Source: Mitsuokella multacida DSM 20544
GTDB taxonomy: Bacteria; Bacillota; Negativicutes; Selenomonadales; Selenomonadaceae
NCBI RefSeq assembly: GCF_000155955.1
Contig: NZ_GG697141.2
Span: 754,855 to 818,854 of the forward strand
DNA length: 64,000 nt
Direction: 5' to 3'
Under the pieces are notes generated by a model that did not search any database, had not been told where the DNA came from, and worked only from the letters and a program-made list of their open reading frames with translations. Shown here in pieces: positions 7,870 through 16,311 of this stretch. The position numbers and the translations under genes were made by a program. Every line of letters begins with the position of its first letter. The first letter of the stretch is position 1.

Positions 7870-8886
7870 ATGGCTACAGAAGTCACGAAAGAGTTTATCG
7901 TAGGCATGCCGAAGGCAGAACTGCATCTGCATATTGAAGGCACGCTGGAGCCGGAATTGAAATTGAAACTGGCTCAGAAGAATCATGTGGACATTGGCCA
8001 GACTACGATTGAAGAAGTACGCGCTTCCTACCAGTATGACGATTTGGCATCGTTCCTGGCCGTCTACTATCCAGCCATGAACGTACTGCAGACAGAAGAA
8101 GATTTCTATGACCTGGCCATGGAATATCTCCATCACGCTGCAGAAAACAACGTCCGCCATGCGGAGATTTTCTTCGATCCTCAGGCCCATACGAGCCGCG
8201 GCGTTGCCTTTGAGACGTTCATCAACGGTCTGTACCGTGCGACGGTCGATGCCCGCGCACTCCATGTCGATGCCAGACTGATCATGTGCTTCCTGCGCGA
8301 CCTGTCGCGTGAGTCGGCTCGCAAGACTCTGGAAGAATCCCTGCCCTACCGCGACAAATTCATTGGTGTCGGTCTGGATTCCGATGAGCACAACAATCCG
8401 CCGATGAAATTCTTCAACCAGTTCACGCAGGCAGAGCAATACGGCCTGCACCTCACGGCACATGCGGATATCGACCAGAAGGATTCCATTGAGCACATCC
8501 GTGACCTGTTGGAAGTCATCGGTGTCGAGCGCATCGACCATGGCACGAACATTGTCGAAGACCCGGACCTCGTTGAATATGCGGCCAAGCACCACATCGG
8601 TTTCACGACATGCCCATTATCCAACACGTTCGTGCGTCCGGAAATGAAAGGACCGGAAGTACTTGAACTGCTCGCCAAAGGCGTAAAAGTCTCGGCTCAT
8701 TCCGATGACCCGGCTTACTTTGGCGGCTACATCAGTGACAATTATTACGCACTGGCCGATGCCTTCAATCTGACGAAGGAACAGGTCGTGACGCTGGCCC
8801 GCAACTCGTTTGAAACGTCCTGGATCAGTGATGAGCAGAAGGCAATCTATATTGCAGAGCTCGAAGAATATGCGCGGACGCACTGA
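7870..8886 (+). CDS. add: Adenine/adenosine deaminase (AAH subgroup likely)
   Basis: A 338-residue zinc amidohydrolase of the adenosine deaminase family. Zinc ligands are in ELHLHIEG (H19, H21), the active-site Glu region follows LTAHAD, and the catalytic Asp pair is in SAHSDDPAYFGGY. The stretch GVGLDSDEHNNPP with FGGY after the Asp pair resembles fungal/proteobacterial adenine aminohydrolases more than true adenosine deaminases, so free adenine to hypoxanthine is the likelier reaction (inference). The ATG at 7870 was chosen over an upstream in-frame TTG because aggaggg lies seven bases before it and the TTG falls inside the leader terminator. It is first in an operon with a purine permease and an AdeC-like enzyme. 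Confidence 0.88.
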   Translation: MATEVTKEFIVGMPKAELHLHIEGTLEPELKLKLAQKNHVDIGQTTIEEVRASYQYDDLASFLAVYYPAMNVLQTEEDFYDLAMEYLHHAAENNVRHAEIFFDPQAHTSRGVAFETFINGLYRATVDARALHVDARLIMCFLRDLSRESARKTLEESLPYRDKFIGVGLDSDEHNNPPMKFFNQFTQAEQYGLHLTAHADIDQKDSIEHIRDLLEVIGVERIDHGTNIVEDPDLVEYAAKHHIGFTTCPLSNTFVRPEMKGPEVLELLAKGVKVSAHSDDPAYFGGYISDNYYALADAFNLTKEQVVTLARNSFETSWISDEQKAIYIAELEEYARTH

Positions 8887-8949
8887 AGAAACGCCCGTAA
8901 ACGCCCGTAAAGGATTTAACGCATAACGAAACAAGAGGTATTTATTTTC

Positions 8950-10284
8950 ATGTCTAACCAATCCACCGGAGTTCTAGAAAGGCTCTTTCACCTGTCGGAA
9001 AATAACACCACGGTAAAGCGCGAATGCCTGGCCGGACTGACGACCTTTGTCTCCATGGCCTACATTCTCTTTGTCAATCCAATCATCCTCGGCGATGCCG
9101 GCATGGATGCCGGAGCCGTTTTCACGGCCACGGCCCTGTCGGCCATCATGGGCTGCCTGCTCATGGGCTTCCTTGCGAATTACCCCATTGCCATTGCACC
9201 GGGTCTCGGTGACAATGCGTTCTTCACGTATTCGGTCGTGCTGGCTATGGGCATTCCTTGGCAGCAGGCCATGGGCGGCGTCTTCGTCGCTTCCATCCTT
9301 TTCACGCTGGTTTCCCTGTTCAAGATTCGCGAGATCATCATCGATGCTATCCCGCAGGACCTGAAGTACGCGATGGCCGCCGGTATCGGCATCTTCATCT
9401 CCTTCGTCGGCCTGCAGGGCGGCGGCATCGTCGTCTCTGATCCGTCATCCCTAGTCGCCATTGGTTCATTCAAGGTGCCAACGACCTGGCTCACCATCTT
9501 CGGTCTGTTTGTCACGGCTATCCTCATGGCAAAGAAAGTACCCGGTTCTATCTTTTATGGCATCGTACTGACAGCCATCATGGGCCTCGTTACCCAGATC
9601 ATCCCACCGCCAGAGAGCATCATCTCCATGGCACCGAGCCTCGCCCCAACGTTCGGCATTGGCGTCAGCAACATGACATCCATCTTGTCTGACCCGCAAA
9701 TGTGGGCAGTTGTCGTCATCTTCTTCCTAGTCGCGTTCTTCGATACGGCGGGCACGCTTATTGGTCTGGCCCAGCAGGCCGGCATCATGCGCAACGGCAA
9801 GATGCCGCGTATCGGCCGCGCGCTCATGGCAGATTCTCTGTCCATGCTCGGCGGTGCTGTCATGGGCACAACGCCTACAGCAGCTTACGTTGAGTCCTCG
9901 GCTGGTATAGCCGTCGGCGCTCGCACGGGTCTAACGGCTATCGTCGTCGCCGTGCTCTTCGCCTTCAGCATGATCTTTTCGCCGCTCCTGGCCGTCGTCA
10001 CGGCTCAGGTCACAGCTCCGGCTCTGATCATCGTTGGTGTGCTCATGACGTCTTCCCTGCGTGAAATCCATTGGGATCAGTTTGAAGTTGCCTTCCCGGC
10101 CTTCATGGTCATCATCGGCATGCCGCTGACGTTCAATATCTCCTATGGTATCGCCTTCGGCTTCCTATTCTACCCAATCCTGATGATGATTGCCGGACGC
10201 CGCAAGGAACTCAATCCCCTCATCTGGGTCATGTTCGTGCTCTTCCTCGTCCTGCTCTACACCTTGACCATGCTTAAATTCTAA
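8950..10284 (+). CDS. NCS2-family purine permease (AzgA/PbuG type)
   Basis: A 444-residue membrane protein of the nucleobase-cation symporter 2 superfamily, guanine/hypoxanthine/adenine branch. It begins with the typical REXLAGLTTFVSMAYI pattern and has PIAIAPGLGDNAFFTY in helix 3, VAFFDTAGTLIGLAQQAG in helix 8 and TPTAAYVESSAGIAVGARTGLTA in helices 9-10, where the substrate-binding Glu and Thr lie. Twelve to fourteen hydrophobic segments are present. It would import purine bases by proton symport. It sits between the two deaminase genes: 63 bases after the first, where a short direct repeat acgcccgtaa occurs twice, and 11 bases before the second. Confidence 0.92.
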   Translation: MSNQSTGVLERLFHLSENNTTVKRECLAGLTTFVSMAYILFVNPIILGDAGMDAGAVFTATALSAIMGCLLMGFLANYPIAIAPGLGDNAFFTYSVVLAMGIPWQQAMGGVFVASILFTLVSLFKIREIIIDAIPQDLKYAMAAGIGIFISFVGLQGGGIVVSDPSSLVAIGSFKVPTTWLTIFGLFVTAILMAKKVPGSIFYGIVLTAIMGLVTQIIPPPESIISMAPSLAPTFGIGVSNMTSILSDPQMWAVVVIFFLVAFFDTAGTLIGLAQQAGIMRNGKMPRIGRALMADSLSMLGGAVMGTTPTAAYVESSAGIAVGARTGLTAIVVAVLFAFSMIFSPLLAVVTAQVTAPALIIVGVLMTSSLREIHWDQFEVAFPAFMVIIGMPLTFNISYGIAFGFLFYPILMMIAGRRKELNPLIWVMFVLFLVLLYTLTMLKF

Positions 10285-10295
10285 GGAGGATCGAT

Positions 10296-12074
10296 ATGCT
10301 TACAAAAGAATTGTTATCCGAGTACATCGATGCCGGTGCGGCCAAGAGAAAGGCTGATATGGCCATCCTCGGCGGTACGCTCATCAATGTCAATACGAGC
10401 GAATACTACCAGGCAGACGTAGCCATCTACAAAGGAAAGATTGTCGCTGTAGAAAGCGATATTTCCGACTACATCGATGAGCATACGCAGAAAATCGATG
10501 CCACCGGGAAGTACCTGGCTCCGGGACTCATCGACTGCCATATTCATGTAGAATGCAGCAAGATGAGCATGACCCGCTTTGCCCAGGCCGTCGTCCCGCA
10601 CGGCACGACAAGCATCGTCAGCGGTCTCGATGAATACATCTCTGTCATCGGCGTCGACGGCCTCAAGGCCATCTTCGAAGAAGTCGACGCTTCGCCCCTG
10701 AAGGTATTCTGGGCGCTACCGTACAAGACACCGTACACAATCCCGGTTTCGACGATTGCCTATAACGTGACGGCCAAGGATCATGCCAAGTATCATCAGG
10801 ATCCGCGCTGCTACGGCATCTGGGAACTCGTGCGCGAAGCCGTCCAAACAAAGGACCCCGATACCATGGAAGCCTTGGTACTCGCGCAGAAATACCATCG
10901 TCCCATTTTCGGTTGCAGCCCGCTGGCAACTGGTAAAGCTCTCAACGAATACCTCATGAGCGGCGTCCGCGTCGACCACGAGAGCTATGACCATGAAGAA
11001 TTCCTTGAAAAGGCCCGCAAGGGTATTCATACGATTATCCGGGAATCCGCCGTCACGAAATTCCTCAAGGAGAATGTCCGCGCTATCACTGAGGGCGCGC
11101 CAGGCATGGCACGCCATACGAGTTTCTGCTCCGATGACGTAAACGCTCGCGGCATCCTCAAGGAAGGCCACATCGATCACATGATACATCTGGCCATTGC
11201 CGCCGGCGTCGAGCCCATGACGGCCATTCAGATGGCCACGATCAATGCTGCCGAGGCCTACCAGATTGACGACCATGTCGGCTCAATCGCACCGGGCAAA
11301 GATGCTGATATCCTGCTCGTCGATCAGCCGGGCACCTTCCAGGTGGAAACGGTCATCAGCAAGGGTACATTGGTCACCGAGAATGGCGAAAATAAATTCC
11401 ACTACGTTATCCCTGAGCGTACAGACGACCTGCTCCATACCGTGCAGCATACGCCTCTGACAGCAGATGATTTCGCCTATCACGTAGACCTCGACGAGGG
11501 AACGGCCGTAGTCGAGACCATCAATAGCATCGGCCCCTTCATGCGTAAGCGTCGCGATGTCGAACTCGAAGTCCGTGGCGGCATTGTCTGTCCCAGTGCC
11601 GAGAAAGACGTGGCGCTCGTATCGGTCATCGAACGCTATGGCCTGAACGGCAACATGTCTAAGGGCTTCATTTCCGGCTGGTCCTTCCAAAAAGGTGCGA
11701 TTGCCACGACTGCTGCGCCTGATGACAACAATCTCGTTGTTGCCGGTGCCAATTACGAAGACATGGCCCTGGCGGCTAATACACTCATTGAGCAAGGTGG
11801 TGGCCAGATTGTCGTCATCGACGGCAAGATTGTCTCGTTCCTACCTCTGCCGATTGCCGGCATCGCCTCAGATCTGTCACCGGAGGAACTGGCAGCCAAG
11901 GAAAACGAGCTCGACAATGCAGCCAAGGCCATCGGCAGCCGTCTCCCCGATCCAATTTTCTACCTTTCGTTCCTGCCTATCACGGCTATTCCGGATCTGG
12001 CCATCACCGACGGCGGCAATGTAGACTATACGAAGTTGTCCTACTTCGACCCCATCCTGGAATTAAAAAAATAA
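10296..12074 (+). CDS. Adenine deaminase-like amidohydrolase (AdeC/YerA type, divergent)
   Basis: A 592-residue protein with the full AdeC layout: amidohydrolase domain (about 70-360) and C-terminal adenine-deaminase domain (about 400-585). The first metal motif is DCHIHVE (H82, H84), and SDDVNARGILKEGHIDHMI plus GSIAPGKDADILLVD match the family. Two His-containing segments usual in adenine deaminases differ. The DPHEIAN-type motif reads SGLDEYIS (about 109-116), and the C-terminal HDSHN-type motif reads APDDNNL. The enzyme may therefore deaminate another purine or lack activity. The ribosome site ggagg is seven bases upstream. It ends the purine operon before a strong terminator. Confidence 0.85.
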   Translation: MLTKELLSEYIDAGAAKRKADMAILGGTLINVNTSEYYQADVAIYKGKIVAVESDISDYIDEHTQKIDATGKYLAPGLIDCHIHVECSKMSMTRFAQAVVPHGTTSIVSGLDEYISVIGVDGLKAIFEEVDASPLKVFWALPYKTPYTIPVSTIAYNVTAKDHAKYHQDPRCYGIWELVREAVQTKDPDTMEALVLAQKYHRPIFGCSPLATGKALNEYLMSGVRVDHESYDHEEFLEKARKGIHTIIRESAVTKFLKENVRAITEGAPGMARHTSFCSDDVNARGILKEGHIDHMIHLAIAAGVEPMTAIQMATINAAEAYQIDDHVGSIAPGKDADILLVDQPGTFQVETVISKGTLVTENGENKFHYVIPERTDDLLHTVQHTPLTADDFAYHVDLDEGTAVVETINSIGPFMRKRRDVELEVRGGIVCPSAEKDVALVSVIERYGLNGNMSKGFISGWSFQKGAIATTAAPDDNNLVVAGANYEDMALAANTLIEQGGGQIVVIDGKIVSFLPLPIAGIASDLSPEELAAKENELDNAAKAIGSRLPDPIFYLSFLPITAIPDLAITDGGNVDYTKLSYFDPILELKK

Positions 12075-12112
12075 TATAAGATGGTCTCCATCGGGATCAT
12101 TGATTGAAAGAA

Positions 12113-12153
12113 AAGCGTCTCATGCTGCAAAGTGCAGCAGAGACGCTTTTTTT
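12113..12153. terminator. Bidirectional terminator, purine and polyamine operons
   Basis: Stem AAGCGTCTC/GAGACGCTT (12113-12121 with 12140-12148) encloses a second stem, TGCTGC/GCAGCA. Seven T follow on the plus strand, and CTTTTCTTT follows on the minus strand. It lies between convergent operons. Confidence 0.9.
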
Positions 12154-12169
12154 CTGAGTGTTGCCCGGC

Positions 12170-13324
12170 TCAGAGCCTCATCTTGAAGTCTTCGTAGCCG
12201 AACTGGCGGACGGTTTGCCAGCTGCCGTCTTCGTCGCTGGCGATGATGGCGGGCAGGGGCATGCCGTTGAAGGTGTTGTTCTTGACCATGGTGTAGATAG
12301 CCATGTCACAAAAGACGATGCGGTCGCCGATGGCGAGGGGCTCGTCGAAGGAGTAGGTGCCGATGGTGTCGCCGGCGAGGCAGGTCGGGCCGGCGAAGGT
12401 GTAGGTATGGGCCTTCTCCCCCGGCTCGCCACTGCCAAGGACGGGCGGGCGGTAGGGCATCTCGATGACGTCGGGCATGTGGCAGGCGGCCGAGGTGTCG
12501 AGGATGGCGATGGCGTTTTCCTGCTGGATGTCGAGCACCTCGGCGACGAGGAAGCCGGCGTTCAGCGCGACGGCCTCGCCGGGCTCGATGTAGACGGTCA
12601 GGCCGTACTCCTGCTGCATATGGCGGATGCACTTCTTGAGAAGCGCGATGTCATAGCCCGGCTTCGTGATATGGTGGCCACCGCCGAAGTTGATCCACTT
12701 CATCTGCGGCAGGTACTTGCCGAACTTCGCCTCGACGGCCTCGAGCGTGACGGCGAGCGCGTCGGCGCCCTGCTCACAGAGCGTGTGGAAGTGCAGGCCT
12801 TCAAGCCCCTCGAGGGCGCTCTCGTCGAAGTCGCGCAGCCGCACGCCGAGACGCGAGCCTGCGGCGCACGGGTCGTAGATGGCGTGCTCCTGCGTCGAGC
12901 GCTCGGGGTTGATGCGCAGGCCACACGAGACGCCGGCCGCAAGCGCTGCGGGGCCGAATTTCTTCCACTGCGCGAACGAGTTGAAGACGATGTGGCCGCA
13001 GATCTTCGTGAGCTCCGCGAACTCGGCCTCCTTGTAGGCCGGCGAGAAGACATGGGTCTCCTTACCGAACTTGCCCATCTCCTCATGGCCTAGCCTCGCC
13101 TCGTAGAGGCCGCTGGCCGTCGTGCCCGAGAGGTACTCGGCGATCAGCGGGTAGTAATGGTACATGGAGAAGCACTTCTGGGCGAGCAGGACATGCGCGC
13201 CCGTGCTCTCCTCCACCTCATGCAGGATGCGCAGGTTGTGCTCGAGCAGGTCCTTTGCGATGACGTACGAGGGCGTCGGCACCTCGAAGAACTCTTTGCG
13301 GTAAAGCGATGTGAACGTTTTCAT
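12170..13324 (-). CDS. nspC: Carboxynorspermidine/carboxyspermidine decarboxylase
   Basis: A 384-residue PLP enzyme of the alanine-racemase-fold decarboxylases. The PLP lysine is in LLAQKCFS (K50); the GGGHH segment (about 225) and the C-terminal DTSAACHMPDVIEMPYRPP stretch match carboxyspermidine decarboxylases. It converts carboxyspermidine (or carboxynorspermidine) to spermidine (or norspermidine), the last step of the alternative spermidine route. It is last in the polyamine operon. Its start overlaps the stop of the dehydrogenase gene by one base, showing translational coupling of the two steps. Length is normal. Confidence 0.92.
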   Translation of the reverse strand: MKTFTSLYRKEFFEVPTPSYVIAKDLLEHNLRILHEVEESTGAHVLLAQKCFSMYHYYPLIAEYLSGTTASGLYEARLGHEEMGKFGKETHVFSPAYKEAEFAELTKICGHIVFNSFAQWKKFGPAALAAGVSCGLRINPERSTQEHAIYDPCAAGSRLGVRLRDFDESALEGLEGLHFHTLCEQGADALAVTLEAVEAKFGKYLPQMKWINFGGGHHITKPGYDIALLKKCIRHMQQEYGLTVYIEPGEAVALNAGFLVAEVLDIQQENAIAILDTSAACHMPDVIEMPYRPPVLGSGEPGEKAHTYTFAGPTCLAGDTIGTYSFDEPLAIGDRIVFCDMAIYTMVKNNTFNGMPLPAIIASDEDGSWQTVRQFGYEDFKMRL

Positions 13325-14526
13325 CAGTCGACGAGCTCCGGGTCAAAGCTCTCTTTCCACGGCAGGCCCCACTTGTTGAGCGCCTCCATGAACGGGTCCG
13401 GATCGAACTCCTCGATGTTCTTGACGCCGGGGCCCTTCCAGGTGCCGTTCATGATGAGCATCGCGCCGATCATGGCCGGCACGCCCGTCGTATAGGAGAC
13501 GGCCTGCGAGCCGACTTCCTTGTAGCACTCCTGATGGTCGCAGACATTGTAGAGGTAGTACGTCTTGTCCTTGCCATCCTTCTTCCCGCGGAAGATGCAG
13601 CCGATGTTCGTCTTGCCCTTCGTGCGCGGGCCGAGGCTCGCCGGGTCTGGCAGTACGGCCTTGAGAAACTGCAGCGGCACGATCTTCTTGCCCTCGAACT
13701 CGATCGGCTCGATCGATGTCATGCCGACGTCCTCGAGGCACTTGAGGTGCGTGAGGTAGCTCTGACCGAACGTCATGAAGAAGCGGATGCGCTTGATGCC
13801 CGGGATGTTGAGGCCGAGGCTCTCGAGCTCCTCGTGGTGCAAGAGGTACATGTCTTTCGGGCCGACTTCGGGGAAGTTGTAGACGCGCTTGATCTCCATC
13901 GGCTTCGTCTCGACCCAGTGGCCGTCCTCCCAGTAGCTGCCGTTGGCCGAGACCTCGCGGATGTTGATCTCGGGATTGAAGTTCGTCGCGAACGGGTAGC
14001 CGTGGTCGCCGGCATTGCAGTCGAGGATGTCGATGTAGTTGATCTCGTCGAAGTGGTGCTTGAGCGCGTAGGCGGCAAAGACGCCCGTGACGCCCGGGTC
14101 AAAGCCGGAACCCAAGAGTGCCGTGATGCCGGCCTTCTCGTAGCGCTCGCGGTAGGCCCACTGCCACTTGTACTCGAACTTCGCCGTGTCCTCCGGCTCG
14201 TAGTTGGCCGTGTCGACGTAGTTCGTCTTCGTCGCGAGGCAGGCATCCATGATGTGCAGGTCCTGATACGGCAGCGCGAGGTTCAGCACGACGTCCGGCT
14301 GGAACTCCTCGATGAGCGCGATGAGCGCATCGACGTCGTCCGCGTCGACCTGCGCCGTGCGGATCTTCGTCTTCGTCGTGCCCTCGAGCTTCTCCTTGAG
14401 CGCGTCGCACTTCGACTTCGTGCGCGATGCGATCATGATCTCACTGAATTCGTCCGAGTTCTGGCAGCACTTGTGGATGGCGACACTCGCCACACCACCG
14501 CAGCCGATGATCAAAGCTTTTCCCAT
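13324..14526 (-). CDS. Carboxyspermidine dehydrogenase (saccharopine dehydrogenase family)
   Basis: A 400-residue protein with an N-terminal Rossmann motif (GKALIIGCGGVASVAIHKC) and the saccharopine dehydrogenase-like catalytic domain. LGSGFDPGVTGVFAAYALKHHFDEI is characteristic of the carboxynorspermidine dehydrogenase branch. It reductively condenses putrescine (or diaminopropane) with aspartate beta-semialdehyde, using NADPH, to give carboxyspermidine. Position directly before the matching decarboxylase confirms the role. The ribosome site (taggaggcat) is strong. It is 45 bases downstream of agmatinase, which makes its putrescine substrate. Confidence 0.92.
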   Translation of the reverse strand: MGKALIIGCGGVASVAIHKCCQNSDEFSEIMIASRTKSKCDALKEKLEGTTKTKIRTAQVDADDVDALIALIEEFQPDVVLNLALPYQDLHIMDACLATKTNYVDTANYEPEDTAKFEYKWQWAYRERYEKAGITALLGSGFDPGVTGVFAAYALKHHFDEINYIDILDCNAGDHGYPFATNFNPEINIREVSANGSYWEDGHWVETKPMEIKRVYNFPEVGPKDMYLLHHEELESLGLNIPGIKRIRFFMTFGQSYLTHLKCLEDVGMTSIEPIEFEGKKIVPLQFLKAVLPDPASLGPRTKGKTNIGCIFRGKKDGKDKTYYLYNVCDHQECYKEVGSQAVSYTTGVPAMIGAMLIMNGTWKGPGVKNIEEFDPDPFMEALNKWGLPWKESFDPELVD

Positions 14527-14571
14527 GATATGCCTCCTAGGTTTGAGATTGTATAGATAAAATAGACTTGC

Positions 14572-15447
14572 TTACTTGAGGTAGGGCTTCTCGAGTGCCA
14601 GCAGCATCTCGCGCAGAAGCTTGAGGGCCGTGGCCGTCGAGGTGCCGCTCGGGTCGAGCGGTGGTGAGAGCTCGACCATGTCGCAGCCGACGATCTGGCA
14701 GCCGCGGATGGTACGCAACGCGGCAGAGAGAAGGTCCGTGAAGCGCACGCCGCCCGCCTCGGGCGTCCCCGTGCCCGGGAAGCACGAGGGGTCGAGCACA
14801 TCGAGGTCAATCGTCAGGTAGATGGGACGTCCCTTGAGCGCTGCGATTGTCTCATCAAGGCCAGCGAAGCTGAACTTCTGGATCTTCGTATGGCCCTCGG
14901 CCGACCAGTACCACTCCGCGCGCTCGCCGCTGCGGATGCCGAACTGAAAGATGCGGCCGTCGCCGATGAGCTCCCAGATGCGGCGGATGACCGTCGCGTG
15001 CGAGAGGCGGTTGCCGAGGTATTCCTCGCGCAGGTCCGTGTGCGCGTCGAAGTGGATGACGGCAACGTCGGGGTACTTCGCCTGCACGGCGCGGAAGGCC
15101 GGCAGCGTCACGAGGTGCTCGCCGCCAATGAGGAACGGCAGCTTGCCGTCCGCGACGATGTCCCGCGCGCACGCTTCGATGTCCGCGAGCGCACGCTCCG
15201 TGTCGCCGAAGCAGAGCTCGAGGTCGCCACCGTCGAAGACCTTTGCGTCCTCGAGGTCGAGGTCCTGATACGGGCTGTACGTCTCGAGGCCGTACGACTC
15301 CGCGCGCATCGTGCGGCTCGCAAAGCGCGTGCCCGGCCGATACGACGTCGTCGAGTCAAATGGCGCGCCGTAGAGCACGATGCGGCTCTCCTCGTAGTCG
15401 CTTTCACAGCCGAGGAAGGTCTCGACATTACGATTCCGGTTCAACAT
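14572..15447 (-). CDS. speB: Agmatinase
   Basis: A 291-residue ureohydrolase. All manganese-binding motifs are visible: GGEHLVTLP, HFDAHTDLR, SHATVIRR and TIDLDVLDPSCFPGTGTPE. It hydrolyses agmatine to putrescine and urea, and length is typical. The start at 15447 overlaps the end of speE by 20 bases, so translation is likely coupled. Its presence shows that putrescine is made by way of arginine decarboxylation, and so that the PLP decarboxylase upstream probably acts on arginine. I cannot exclude that a related guanidino compound is the substrate. Confidence 0.93.
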   Translation of the reverse strand: MLNRNRNVETFLGCESDYEESRIVLYGAPFDSTTSYRPGTRFASRTMRAESYGLETYSPYQDLDLEDAKVFDGGDLELCFGDTERALADIEACARDIVADGKLPFLIGGEHLVTLPAFRAVQAKYPDVAVIHFDAHTDLREEYLGNRLSHATVIRRIWELIGDGRIFQFGIRSGERAEWYWSAEGHTKIQKFSFAGLDETIAALKGRPIYLTIDLDVLDPSCFPGTGTPEAGGVRFTDLLSAALRTIRGCQIVGCDMVELSPPLDPSGTSTATALKLLREMLLALEKPYLK

Positions 15448-16288
15448 CTCTTAGCATCTTCTCCACATAATTCGGCAGGGCAAAGGCGCCCGCGTGCAGC
15501 TGCGTGTTGTAGTAGCGCGTCTTGAGGCCGATGGCGTTCCAGCGCACCCAGTTGACGTCCTTGACGGGATGGCGCTTCTTGGCGGCAAAGCCGAAGAGCC
15601 AGTGGCCCGATGGATACGTCGGGATGTGCGCCTGATAGACGCGGCTTATGGGGAAGGAATCGACGATGCGCTTGTGGGCGCGCTGCATCGCATAGGCGTC
15701 CTGCTGGTAGAACGGGCTCTCGTGCTGATTGACCATGATGCCGTCCTCGCGCAGCGCCTTGTAGCAGTTGCCGTAGAACTCCTTCGTGAAGAGGCCCTCG
15801 CCCGGGCCGAACGGGTCCGTCGAATCGACGATGATGAGGTCGTAGGCGTCCTCCGCATGGCGCACGTACTTGAGGCCGTCCTCGTAGTGGATCGTGACGC
15901 GCGGGTCGCCAAGGCAGCCCGCCGTCTGCGGCAGGTACTTCTTGCAGACCTCGACGACGAGCTCGTCAATCTCGACGAGGTCGATGTGGCGCACCGTCGG
16001 ATAGCGCAGGAGCTCGCGCACCGTGCCGCCATCGCCGCCGCCGATGACGAGGATGTCGTGCGCGTCGGGATTGACGCACATCGGCACGTGCGTGATCATC
16101 TCGTGGTAGATGAACTCATCCATCTCCGTCAGCATCATGTAGCCGTCGAGCGTCAAAAAGCGGCCGAACTCCTTCGAGTCGAAGATGTCGATGCGCTGGA
16201 ATTCGCTGCGGCCTGAGTAGAGCTGGCGGTCCACCTTGATGGAAAAGCGGACATTCGGTGTGTGATGTTCGGTAAACCAGAGTTCCAT
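15428..16288 (-). CDS. speE: Spermidine synthase
   Basis: A 286-residue aminopropyltransferase. It begins MELWFTEHHTPNVRFSIKV, as SpeE proteins do, and has the nucleotide motif VIGGGDGGTVRELLRY, the acidic VEIDELVVEVCKKYLP and the catalytic stretch IIVDSTDPFGPGEGLF, where the Asp activates putrescine. It transfers the aminopropyl group from decarboxylated S-adenosylmethionine, made by SpeD of the same operon, to putrescine. Together with the carboxyspermidine pair this gives the operon two complete routes to spermidine. The gene is 23 bases downstream of the decarboxylase. Confidence 0.93.
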   Translation of the reverse strand: MELWFTEHHTPNVRFSIKVDRQLYSGRSEFQRIDIFDSKEFGRFLTLDGYMMLTEMDEFIYHEMITHVPMCVNPDAHDILVIGGGDGGTVRELLRYPTVRHIDLVEIDELVVEVCKKYLPQTAGCLGDPRVTIHYEDGLKYVRHAEDAYDLIIVDSTDPFGPGEGLFTKEFYGNCYKALREDGIMVNQHESPFYQQDAYAMQRAHKRIVDSFPISRVYQAHIPTYPSGHWLFGFAAKKRHPVKDVNWVRWNAIGLKTRYYNTQLHAGAFALPNYVEKMLRDVEPES

Positions 16289-16311
16289 AAAATCCCCCCT
16301 CTATTTCACGA

